Assembly (NCBI GenBank): GCA_027622795.1
Contig: JAQBZA010000045.1
Span: forward strand, 1-13,342
Length of the DNA stretch: 13,342 nucleotides
Reading direction: 5' to 3'
DNA from: Planctomycetota bacterium
GTDB taxonomy: Bacteria; Planctomycetota; Planctomycetia; Pirellulales; UBA1268
Part shown: positions 1 through 6,954 of the stretch, one piece after another
Layout: every line of letters begins with the position of its first letter
Position numbering within the stretch: position 1 is the stretch's first letter
Position numbers and translations under genes: made by a program
Notes under the pieces: model-generated
Database searches by the model: none
Told to the model about the DNA's origin: nothing
Seen by the model: the letters and a program-made list of their open reading frames with translations, nothing else

Positions 1-44
1 GGCCGCGGCCCACGAACAGCGAGTGCATTCGGCCGCTCAGGCGG

Positions 45-50
45 CATAAT
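45..50 (+). promoter_or_regulatory. Putative -10 element, possible leaderless start
   Basis: The hexamer CATAAT matches 5 of 6 positions of the bacterial -10 consensus and ends 6 nt before the ATG at 57. Transcription from it would start at or next to the A of the ATG. No SD sits at a usable distance, since the only GGAG abuts the ATG. No convincing -35 box was found. This is inference from sequence alone. Confidence 0.35.
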
Positions 51-56
51 ACGGAG

Positions 57-827
57 ATGCTTCTCGCTGAACCGCAGCCGACGCCCGCCGATCTGAGATT
101 TTCCCTCGCCGGAATTCCTGTCCGCGTGTCGATCTGGTTTTGGCTGGCGGCGGCGCTGCTCGGCTGGGGGATCAGTCAGGCCTTTGCGGCCGGAGACCAG
201 CGGGCGCTGCTTCGCTATCTGGTGTTGTGGATTGGTGCGGTCTTCATCTCGATTCTCATCCACGAGATGGGCCATGCCCTCGTCTACCGCTTCTTTGGGC
301 AGGCGACGCAGGTGGTGCTCTATCACTTTGGCGGCCTCACAGTGCCGACCGTCTGGGGCCGCCGCGGTGCCCGGCTGCCGCCGCAGCAGTTTCTCGTTTC
401 GGCGGCCGGGCCATTCGCGCAGATCGTGTTCGTCGCCCTGCTCATCGCGGTGGTCAAGATGGCCGGGTATGCCGTGCCATTTCCGATTCAAGCGATCGGT
501 AACCCGCTGGGTCTCTATGACGGCAACCGGATCGACTCGCCGTTGCTCTTTGCGCTCGTCTACTTCCTGTTGCAGGTGAACATCTTCTGGCCGCTGTTGA
601 ATCTCATGCCGGTACCGCCGCTCGATGGCGGGCAGATGGTCCGCGAGGGGCTGCTCACGGTTGGGGTGCCCGATGCCGGTCGCATTTCCAACATTCTCGG
701 CGTGGGCGTGGGGGGCGTGTTGGCCTGGCTTGCTTATACCCGCGGCGAGCCTTACCTCGGCATCATGTTCGCGATGCTGGCCGTGTCGTGTTATCAGACG
801 CTCTCCGGTGGAGGGCGGTGGCGGTGA
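57..827 (+). CDS. Site-2 protease-like M50 family membrane metalloprotease
   Basis: A 256-aa integral membrane protein of peptidase family M50. These zinc enzymes cut substrates within the membrane, and the target here is unknown. Zinc motif HEMGH lies at residues 69-73 inside a hydrophobic segment. The second signature, NLMPVPPLDGG at 182-192, supplies the third zinc ligand (D190). Hydrophobic segments at about 24-44, 55-80, 113-136, 162-183 and 213-228 suggest five to six membrane passes. No PDZ or CBS domain is present, so this is a minimal M50 core of normal length for the small subgroup. The ATG at 57 is preceded by a -10-like hexamer and no spaced SD. The next gene begins inside the stop codon (GTGA overlap), so the two are probably translationally coupled. 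Family assignment is secure; the physiological role is unknown. Confidence 0.92.
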   Translation: MLLAEPQPTPADLRFSLAGIPVRVSIWFWLAAALLGWGISQAFAAGDQRALLRYLVLWIGAVFISILIHEMGHALVYRFFGQATQVVLYHFGGLTVPTVWGRRGARLPPQQFLVSAAGPFAQIVFVALLIAVVKMAGYAVPFPIQAIGNPLGLYDGNRIDSPLLFALVYFLLQVNIFWPLLNLMPVPPLDGGQMVREGLLTVGVPDAGRISNILGVGVGGVLAWLAYTRGEPYLGIMFAMLAVSCYQTLSGGGRWR

Positions 828-1642
828 GCGGCCGGATGCAGCGCGGTGGCGTGGAGAGCGATGGTTCGGCGGGTGCAACAGTCGTGGTGCTTGGGGCAAG
901 CAACGTCTCGCGTGGTCTGGCTCAGTTGGTGGCGGTGGCGAGAGCACGGCAGCCGGGCCCGGTCGATCTTTTTGTGGCGGCCGGTCATGGCCGGTCGTAC
1001 GGTGCCAACAGTCGCGTCTTGATGCGACGGCTGCCGTCAATCCTTGGGTGCGGTCTTTGGCGGGCCCTCGATCGCGAGCACGTCGGTCACGGGCGGCCGG
1101 TGCAGGCCCTCGTCACCGATATTGGCAACGACCTTCTCTACGGATTCTCGGTCGACCAAGTGACGGATTGGGTGCGGGAGAGTCTGGCCAGGCTCTCCGC
1201 GCGGGGGGCGATGATTACCGTCACAAGGCTGCCGCTGGCGAGCGTGGCCCGCGTCGGGCCGCTCCGGTATCGGGCGCTGCGAACGCTCTATGTGCCGGGC
1301 TGCCCACTGTCGCTGGATGCCCTGAAAGATGCGGTTGAGCGACTCGACGCGGAGGTCGTGGCTCTCACCGCCGAATATAACGCGTCCGTGCTCGATCAAC
1401 CGGGCGACTGGTACGGCCTCGACGCGATGCATGTCCGCCGTCGCTGTCTCGACACGCTTTGGCACCGCGCCTGTGATGCGTGGGTTTATGGTGCGGCTCC
1501 CCGCGTCGAACCAGCAAGTTTTATCGAGTGGGCACGTCTTGGCTCACAGGCCGCCGAGGTGCGGTCGCTGGCACGCGTGCCGCGGTTCACGCCTCAGCCT
1601 GCCTACCGCCGCCGGGATCGCCTCCAGGTCTGGCTGTATTGA
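824..1642 (+). CDS. SGNH/GDSL-hydrolase-like protein
   Basis: A 272-aa protein with the spaced blocks of the SGNH hydrolase fold. Block I appears as VVVLGASN (nucleophile Ser26), a GND block at 101-103 (Asn102), and a C-terminal D-x-x-H pair at Asp200/His203. SGNH enzymes are mostly esterases or acyltransferases; the substrate cannot be read from sequence. There is no signal peptide, so it is probably cytoplasmic. The start chosen is GTG at 824, because it gives a 4-nt GTGA overlap with the upstream stop and has GGAGGG at 810-815, 8 nt upstream. An in-frame GTG at 788 and ATG at 836 are alternatives. The C-terminal tail (about 250-272) is Arg-rich. Coupling to the M50 protease suggests co-expression, but no known pathway joins them. 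The fold call is fairly sure; catalytic activity is inferred from the motifs. Confidence 0.7.
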   Translation: MSGRMQRGGVESDGSAGATVVVLGASNVSRGLAQLVAVARARQPGPVDLFVAAGHGRSYGANSRVLMRRLPSILGCGLWRALDREHVGHGRPVQALVTDIGNDLLYGFSVDQVTDWVRESLARLSARGAMITVTRLPLASVARVGPLRYRALRTLYVPGCPLSLDALKDAVERLDAEVVALTAEYNASVLDQPGDWYGLDAMHVRRRCLDTLWHRACDAWVYGAAPRVEPASFIEWARLGSQAAEVRSLARVPRFTPQPAYRRRDRLQVWLY

Positions 1643-1858
1643 GCCGGCTTCGTTGTGCCACCTCCAGGCTACAAACCCCTCGTGCCCGTGGCGGCCGTGA
1701 TCGATACTGCCTGCAGCCTGTCTCCAGGCCAGGAGGAAATCTCCGTATACGGGCATGGCTTGACGGCGGAATGGGATGGGTGACAGGGGAACGCAGCGGA
1801 GGTCTACTTGCCAAATCGACCCACGACAACACTCGGTCGTGGATGGGAGGAAGAAACA
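1643..1858 (+). other. 216-nt intergenic region
   Basis: The spacer between the SGNH-like gene and the lactonase-family gene. It holds an AGGAGG at 1731-1736 that serves no credible start: the next ATG, at 1754, opens a two-codon frame. It also holds a TTGACG at 1758-1763 without a matching -10. A 7-bp hairpin lies at 1821-1842 next to the real ribosome site of the next gene. The promoter of the downstream block is probably here but could not be placed. Confidence 0.5.
1821..1842 (+). repeat. Inverted repeat in the 5' leader of the lactonase-family gene
   Basis: CCACGAC (1821-1827) and GTCGTGG (1836-1842) form a perfect 7-bp stem with an 8-nt loop. It ends 3 nt before the GGGAGG ribosome site (1845-1850). 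It could be a leader hairpin or an operator. There is no T-tract, so it is not a terminator. Confidence 0.4.
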
Positions 1859-3139
1859 ATGATTGGTAGCATGAAGGCGATGACATGGTGTGTTGGGGCT
1901 GAGCTCATGCTGTTGGCGTTCGTGAGTCGGCCTATCGTGGCTGACGAGTCTGGGCTAGGTGCTGAGCCGCCACTGTTCGCATATGTTGGCACCTTCAGTT
2001 CACCGTTGGGAGACGTGCCGCCCACACAGGTCGATCGCCCGCCGGGCAACGGTCGTGGTATTCACTGCTTTCGGGTGGATCGGACGACAGGGGCACTCCA
2101 GAGCATCGGCACCTTCGACCTCGGCACCAGCCCGAGCAGCCTCGTGATCGATGCCCGCCGCATGCGGATGTATTCAGCCAACGAGACTGATCGCGTGGGC
2201 GAAAATGGGGAGGGAACTGTCAGTAGTTACGCGATCGATCGCGAGACAGGCTTGCTCACGATGCTCAACAGTGTGCCGTCCGGTGCCGCCGGCCCGACCT
2301 ACGTAAGTCTGCATCCACATGGCCGGCACCTGCTCGTGGCCAACTACTTTGGTGGTGCAGTCGCTGTTGTTCCGATTGACGAAGATGGCAAGTTGATGCG
2401 TGCGACCGACGTCGAGGCTCCCGAGGGAGAAATCGGGCCGACAACGGCGACAAGTGCGCCGCCGGGCAGTTTTGCCGTCAGTGGGCATGACCGCACGCAT
2501 GCCCATATGATTGAGGCATCCCCGGACGGCCGATTTGTGTTTCACGTCGATCTGGGGCTGGATCGCATCTTTGTCTGGGCCTTTGATGAGAAGGCCGGAA
2601 CACTCGAGCCCGCAGTTGTGCCTCCGGTTGCGTTGCCTCCGGGCGATGGGCCGCGGCACTTCGACCTTCATCCGAATGGCCGCTGGTTCTATTCCATTCA
2701 GGAGGAAGGCGCAACGGTCGTTCTCTTCGATTTCGAGGCCGCTTCGGGCAGGCTCACGCAGCGGGGAGCCTGGAGCACGCTTCCCAAGGGCTTTGCTGGT
2801 AGCACCTTCTGCTCAGAGATCTTGGTCTCTGCGAACGGCCGACATGTCTATGCCGGCAACCGTCTCCACGACAGCATTGCCGTCTTCTCAGTCACCGAGG
2901 ATGGGAGGCTTGCCTACCAAGGTGAAGAATGGAGCCGGGGAAACTATCCCCGCAGTTTCTCCATCGATCCATCCGGCCGATTTCTCTACTGCTGCAACCA
3001 GCGGAGCGACAACGTGACAAGTTTTGTGATCGACACTGTCAGTGGAATGCTGGAATGTACCGGAGATTTTGTACCGGTGGGCAACCCGTCGTGTGTCGTG
3101 TTTCTGGAGACGGCAGCCGCTGTCCATCACCATGACTGA
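1859..3139 (+). CDS. Lactonase-family seven-bladed beta-propeller protein (YbhE/Pgl-like), exported
   Basis: A 426-aa protein of the lactonase / 6-phosphogluconolactonase (YbhE-type) beta-propeller family. Characterised members hydrolyse 6-phosphogluconolactone, and related propellers open other lactones. Repeated blade motifs run through the whole protein: YVGTF near the N-terminus, GPTYVSLHPHG, GDGPRHFDLHPNGRW, YAGNRLHDSIAVF and YPRSFSIDPSGRFLYCCNQ. A hydrophobic N-terminal stretch of about 20 residues ending near Val-Ala-Asp looks like a signal peptide, so it probably acts in the periplasm or envelope. That makes a pentose-phosphate role less likely than action on an extracellular lactone or sugar acid. 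The start at 1859 is chosen because GGGAGGAAG (1845-1853) lies just upstream; the longer frame from 1808 would place 17 charged or polar residues before the signal peptide. It leads a run of three exported-protein genes. Substrate unknown. Confidence 0.85.
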   Translation: MIGSMKAMTWCVGAELMLLAFVSRPIVADESGLGAEPPLFAYVGTFSSPLGDVPPTQVDRPPGNGRGIHCFRVDRTTGALQSIGTFDLGTSPSSLVIDARRMRMYSANETDRVGENGEGTVSSYAIDRETGLLTMLNSVPSGAAGPTYVSLHPHGRHLLVANYFGGAVAVVPIDEDGKLMRATDVEAPEGEIGPTTATSAPPGSFAVSGHDRTHAHMIEASPDGRFVFHVDLGLDRIFVWAFDEKAGTLEPAVVPPVALPPGDGPRHFDLHPNGRWFYSIQEEGATVVLFDFEAASGRLTQRGAWSTLPKGFAGSTFCSEILVSANGRHVYAGNRLHDSIAVFSVTEDGRLAYQGEEWSRGNYPRSFSIDPSGRFLYCCNQRSDNVTSFVIDTVSGMLECTGDFVPVGNPSCVVFLETAAAVHHHD

Positions 3140-3199
3140 CGCCCCTGGTGAGGTATCATGTCGGAAATGACCATCGAGGGATGTGGGAGATTTTTCGAC

Positions 3200-3571
3200 A
3201 TGCTTGAATCGATGCGATTGCTACGGTGTGTCACATCGTTTGTCCTGATCATGGCAGCCGGGCTGTTGATCCCATCCGTGGTCGAGGCCGCACAGCAACC
3301 GCCTGCGATTCCAGACTTCACCCACGGTGATCGTATTCCGGCAGAGCAGGAAAAACTCGATTGGGTCTTGGGGAGCACGGGTCTGCGAGGATGGATGTAT
3401 GCGTGGAAGCTTGAAACGGCCGCTGCTCGGCAAATCCTCATCACTGACGTCGCTGCAATGTCTCCTGCGGCAGCCCAGTGCAGCGTGGGCGATGTGATCC
3501 TCGGAGTTGACGGTGTTCACTTCCAGGGCGACCCCCTTTGGCCAAGCCCTGACTGCGGCGGAAGGAACTGA
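3200..3571 (+). CDS. 5' part of a frameshifted DUF6288-like gene: signal peptide and start of PDZ domain
   Basis: This frame encodes a signal peptide (MRLLRC..., hydrophobic core VLIMAAGLLI, likely cut after VEA), then a stretch typical of the family: LDWVLGSTGLRGWM, a conserved ARQILIT strand, and the PDZ-like SPAAAQCSVGDVILGVDGVHF. It reads correctly to Asp-Pro at 3530-3535. After that it leaves the family pattern and stops at 3569-3571, while the +1 frame resumes it with FGQALTAAEG. This is therefore the N-terminal third of one protein whose remainder is the next feature. ATG 3200 has GGGAG at 3185-3189. ATG 3158 (in frame, GGTGAGG at 3147-3153) is a longer alternative and lies 18 nt after the lactonase stop. 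It is either a broken gene, a sequence error in a C5 tract, or a frameshift-decoded gene. Confidence 0.7.
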   Translation: MLESMRLLRCVTSFVLIMAAGLLIPSVVEAAQQPPAIPDFTHGDRIPAEQEKLDWVLGSTGLRGWMYAWKLETAAARQILITDVAAMSPAAAQCSVGDVILGVDGVHFQGDPLWPSPDCGGRN

Positions 3572-5636
3572 CGGTCGCCTGCGCTTGCTGTGCTGGCGAC
3601 AGGGAGTCGAGCGGGAGGTTGTCCTCGTGTTGCCGGTACTTGGTCGGTACGGCGTAACCGCACCCTATGACTGTCCCAAGTCAGCACGCATTCTCGCCGC
3701 GGGCTGTGCCAGATTGGCCCAGAGAATGCAGGCCGAATCCCGACGAGGAAATCCAATCGAGCGCTCACTCAATGCCCTCGCCCTGCTGGCCAGCGGTGAT
3801 GCATCGTATCTGCCACTGGTCGCCGAAGAGGCTCATTGGGCAGCGAACTTTTCCATTCCTGCCGACCAAGGATTCCACTCATGGTGGTACGGATATGTCA
3901 CCATGTTTTTGGCGGAGTACATCATGGCTACGGGAGACGAGACTGTCTTCTCCGGAATGGAACGGCTGGCACTGCAGATCGCTCGCGGACAGAGTGCGGT
4001 TGGTTCATGGGGCCACAAGTTTGCCAATCCGGAGACCGGTGGCTTGTATGGCTATGGGGCCATGAATTCCCCGGGATTGAGTTTGACGATCGCGCTGTGT
4101 CTGGCGCGTGAGGCCGGGGTGATGTCAACGGACGTTGATCGCGCTATCCAACGGAGCGTGCGGTGGTTGAGATTTTACGTAGGCAAGGGAGCGATCCCAT
4201 ACGGCGACCATCATCCATGGCTGGAGACACATGACGACAATGGCAAGTGTGGCATGGGCGCAGTTCTGTTTGATATCACTGGTGACAGGGAAGCTACCAC
4301 CTTTTTCAGTCGCATGAGCACCGCCTGCCATGGGCCAGCCCGTGACACCGGTCATACAGGCAATTATTTCAACCTGCTGTGGGCGTTGCCGGGCGTGGCC
4401 CGGAGTGGTCCGCAGGCAACGGGAGCGTGGCTCGAGGAATACGGTTGGTATTTCGACTTAGCTCGCCGTCACGATGGGCAATTTCCATATCCGGGCCAGC
4501 CGGGCGAAAAGACATCGTATGAAACATGGGACAGCACAGGGGCTTTTCTCTTGGCCTATGCGTTTCCCCTCAAGCAGCTTCGACTGACGGGTCGCTTGCC
4601 AAGCGTGGCAGATCAGGTCGATGCTTCCGAGGCGGCCAGTTTGATCATGGACGGCCAGGGCTATATGCCCACTGAAAAAGGCAAGTCCTATGAGCAGCGG
4701 TCCAAGGAAGAGCTCCTGAAAAATCTTGGTAGTTGGTCGCCCGTGGTTCGTGAGTATGCGGCGGACGCGTTGGCAAAGCGTGCCGGTGGCGAAGTTGTGC
4801 CGCTCCTGCTGCAGCTACTCGAGGAAGAAAGCCTCGCTGGACGATTGGGTGCTTGTGCGGCACTGCAGGCTCTCGGAGAGCGTGGCTCCGCAGCCGTGCC
4901 GGCGCTTCGGCAGATGCTTGCTCACGATGATCTCTGGCTGCGAATTCAAGCCGGTGAAGCCCTTGCCGCGATGGGCACGGAGGGTCGGTCAGCGGCTCCC
5001 GAATTACTGAAACTCCTGATCGAGGAGAATCCTCGAGACCCACGCGGCATGACGCAACGATATGCAGCGTTTCTCCTTTTTCACCGCGGCAGACTGGAGG
5101 GCGTCACCGGGCTCCTGAGCCGGTCACTTGACGGCATTGAGCGAGAACTGCTGTATGCCGCGGTGCGAGCCGGACTTCAAAATCAGGATGGTCGCGCACG
5201 GGGGGCGGTCGGATCAGTGTATGAGGTGCTCAGTTGGGAGGAACTGCAACCCCTTTTGCCGGCTATCTACAAGGCGATTGTGGAACCGGCACCCAGTGGT
5301 GAAATGTTTGCCGATGGTATTCGGATGCGCGGGCTGAAGTTGCTGGCTGAACATCAGGTGGCCGAAGGTTTGCCACTCTGTATTCCGATGATGGAACTCG
5401 ATCGCTGGGGAAAGCAGGACCGTATCCGGCAGTGTCTCGAAGCCCTCGCTTTGTATGGCGGTGCGGCCCGTCAGGAATTACCAGCTCTGCGCCATCTTCA
5501 GCAGCAACTTCGCCAGCATCGAGAGGCAAAGTCCTTGTCAAAATATGACGGTGTGATTTCGACAATGATTGCCACGCTGGAAGTGGCCAACGAGGGCCCA
5601 CAGTTGCGCAGTATCCAAAACCTGATTGCTCGATAA
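3507..5636 (+). CDS. 3' part of a frameshifted DUF6288-like gene: alpha-toroid and HEAT repeats
   Basis: The open frame covers 709 codons, but its first codons (TTG 3507 onward, to about 3536) are out of frame with the family. True homologous sequence begins at FGQALTAAEG (3537), completing the PDZ domain with VVLVLPVLGRYG. Next comes an ATAPYDCPKS-like family motif (here VTAPYDCPKSARI). A long helical region (about residues 90-370) follows, rich in Trp, Tyr and Gly (FHSWWYGY, GGLYGYGAMNSPG, DDNGKCGMG), resembling alpha/alpha-toroid proteins. HEAT-type repeats (about 395-500) follow, with the pattern VREYAADALAKRAGG and AVPALRQMLAHDDLWLR. The joined protein is about 800 residues with a signal peptide, so an envelope or exported role is likely. 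DUF6288 membership is from memory of planctomycete proteins and function is unknown. The gene is tightly spaced with the sialate-esterase gene downstream. Confidence 0.72.
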   Translation: MTVFTSRATPFGQALTAAEGTDGRLRLLCWRQGVEREVVLVLPVLGRYGVTAPYDCPKSARILAAGCARLAQRMQAESRRGNPIERSLNALALLASGDASYLPLVAEEAHWAANFSIPADQGFHSWWYGYVTMFLAEYIMATGDETVFSGMERLALQIARGQSAVGSWGHKFANPETGGLYGYGAMNSPGLSLTIALCLAREAGVMSTDVDRAIQRSVRWLRFYVGKGAIPYGDHHPWLETHDDNGKCGMGAVLFDITGDREATTFFSRMSTACHGPARDTGHTGNYFNLLWALPGVARSGPQATGAWLEEYGWYFDLARRHDGQFPYPGQPGEKTSYETWDSTGAFLLAYAFPLKQLRLTGRLPSVADQVDASEAASLIMDGQGYMPTEKGKSYEQRSKEELLKNLGSWSPVVREYAADALAKRAGGEVVPLLLQLLEEESLAGRLGACAALQALGERGSAAVPALRQMLAHDDLWLRIQAGEALAAMGTEGRSAAPELLKLLIEENPRDPRGMTQRYAAFLLFHRGRLEGVTGLLSRSLDGIERELLYAAVRAGLQNQDGRARGAVGSVYEVLSWEELQPLLPAIYKAIVEPAPSGEMFADGIRMRGLKLLAEHQVAEGLPLCIPMMELDRWGKQDRIRQCLEALALYGGAARQELPALRHLQQQLRQHREAKSLSKYDGVISTMIATLEVANEGPQLRSIQNLIAR
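3530..3540 (+). other. Frameshift junction at a C5 tract (CCC-CTT-TGG)
   Basis: The upstream frame reads GAC CCC CTT TGG; the downstream frame reads TTT GGC CAA. Skipping one C of 3532-3536 joins ...VHFQGDP to FGQALTAAEG without a gap, matching the PDZ pattern. A +1 slip of a Leu tRNA from CTT to TTT would also work, giving Leu instead of Phe. Upstream AGGG at 3524-3527 is weakly SD-like. Confidence 0.75.
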
Positions 5637-5685
5637 AACCAACCAATAACCACTGATGTTACTCCGGCCTGCGCCAAGAAATACC

Positions 5686-6888
5686 ATGACAATTGTTTTC
5701 TACCGTCTTCTGGTTGCGATTGGTTGTCTGTGTGCCTTCCAGTCAATTGCGTTTGCCAGCCGTCCGCTGAAAGTTTTCATTCTGGCAGGCCAGTCCAACA
5801 TGGAGGGGCATGCTCATGTGCGAACGCTCGAGCATTTGGCGATGCAGGAAGTGACCAGACCGATGCTGGCGTCGATTCAAGGACCCGACGGGGTGCCGAT
5901 CCTTCATCAACACGTGTGGATCTCGTATCTTTCGGCCAAGGGTGTCAAGCAGGGGCGTTTGACCACTGGCTACGGAGCTGATGATCAAAAGATTGGTCCG
6001 GAGTTGACGTTCGGAATTGTCCTTCAGCAGGCCCTCCAGGAACCCATTTTGATCATCAAAACTGCTTGGGGCGGAAAGAGTCTTCATACCGACTTCCGTT
6101 CACCGAGTGCCGGGCCGTTTGCTTTTTCCGATGCCCAGTTGGAGCAGCTACGCCGACAGGGCAAGAGCATCGATCACGTGCAGGCTGACAAGACTGCGGC
6201 AACCGGACATTTTTACCGCCTCATGGTGAACCATGTGCGGGCGGTCTTGGCCGACATTCGTCAGGTCTACCCGGATTATGATGAGAAGGCGGGGTATGAA
6301 CTTGCGGGATTTGTGTGGTTTCAAGGGTGGAACGACATGGTGGATGGAGGCGTGTATCCCGACCGCGACAAACCGAATGGCTACCACGACTACACTGTGA
6401 ATCTAAGCCACTTCATTCGTGATGTGCGGCGGGACTTGCAGGCTCCCAACCTGCCGTTTGTGATCGGGGTGATGGGGGTGGGGGGGCCGACGGGAGACTA
6501 TGCTCCACAACAGCAGCGGTATCGGGCCGTGCACCAAAACTTTCGGGATGCCATGGCGGCTCCGAGTAAATTGCCGGAGTTTGAAGACACTGTAGTGGCC
6601 GTGTTGACGGAGCAGTGCTGGGATCAAGAACTGGGCGATCTCCGGGCACGGCAGGCAAAGGTTCGCCAGCAGGCGAAGCAAGAGGCGAAGGAAGACCAGT
6701 TGGATCCTCAGGCTGCAAGGCAGTTGGAGGCTGCTATGGAAGAAAGAGCATTTACGGCCCGTGAGCGACAGGTGCTCGAGACGGGCATTTCCAATGCCGA
6801 GTATCATTATCTTGGATCAGCCCGTATTCTTGGCGCCATCGGCCAGTGTTTTGCCGAGGCGATGAAGGAACAGATTCGCCAGCAGTGA
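5686..6888 (+). CDS. Sialate O-acetylesterase-like SGNH esterase, exported
   Basis: A 400-aa protein of the sialate O-acetylesterase (SASA/DUF303) carbohydrate-esterase family. These remove acetyl groups from sugars such as sialic acid or xylan. The signal peptide is MTIVFYRLLVAIGCLCAF..., probably cut at FAS. Block I is LAGQSNMEGH with nucleophile Ser37. A WGGKS block and WFQGWNDM follow in the expected order, and the catalytic His is probably His374 in NAEYHYLG. An Ala/Gln/Glu-rich helical insert (about residues 310-365) of coiled-coil character precedes the catalytic His. ATG 5686 is preferred over ATG 5656 because it starts directly with a good signal peptide; neither has a strong SD. It follows the DUF6288-like gene by 49 nt and ends just before the RecQ gene. 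Such esterases are abundant in planctomycetes. The exact substrate cannot be told. Confidence 0.85.
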   Translation: MTIVFYRLLVAIGCLCAFQSIAFASRPLKVFILAGQSNMEGHAHVRTLEHLAMQEVTRPMLASIQGPDGVPILHQHVWISYLSAKGVKQGRLTTGYGADDQKIGPELTFGIVLQQALQEPILIIKTAWGGKSLHTDFRSPSAGPFAFSDAQLEQLRRQGKSIDHVQADKTAATGHFYRLMVNHVRAVLADIRQVYPDYDEKAGYELAGFVWFQGWNDMVDGGVYPDRDKPNGYHDYTVNLSHFIRDVRRDLQAPNLPFVIGVMGVGGPTGDYAPQQQRYRAVHQNFRDAMAAPSKLPEFEDTVVAVLTEQCWDQELGDLRARQAKVRQQAKQEAKEDQLDPQAARQLEAAMEERAFTARERQVLETGISNAEYHYLGSARILGAIGQCFAEAMKEQIRQQ

Positions 6889-6954
6889 TGCTGAAGGAGT
6901 GATGCCTCGATCGGGTCGCCCGCAAAGGATTCTGCCGCGACGGTTCTCCGTACC

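Noticed and set aside
1622..1728. CTCCAGG occurring three times (1622, 1662, 1722) at 40- and 60-nt steps
   Set aside because: The motif is short, the flanks differ, and the spacing could be chance; one copy is coding.
1731..1762. AGGAGG at 1731 with a following ATG at 1754
   Set aside because: The frame is only two codons (Met-Ala-stop) and the spacing is too long for the SD.
1772..1869. Small 32-codon frame overlapping the lactonase start
   Set aside because: No SD of its own, no family resemblance, and it is the end of a longer shadow frame that begins inside the SGNH-like gene.
6888..6904. Five-codon ATG-CTG-AAG-GAG-TGA frame before recQ as a leader peptide
   Set aside because: It overlaps the esterase stop by one base and the next start, but is too short and has no attenuation-like features.
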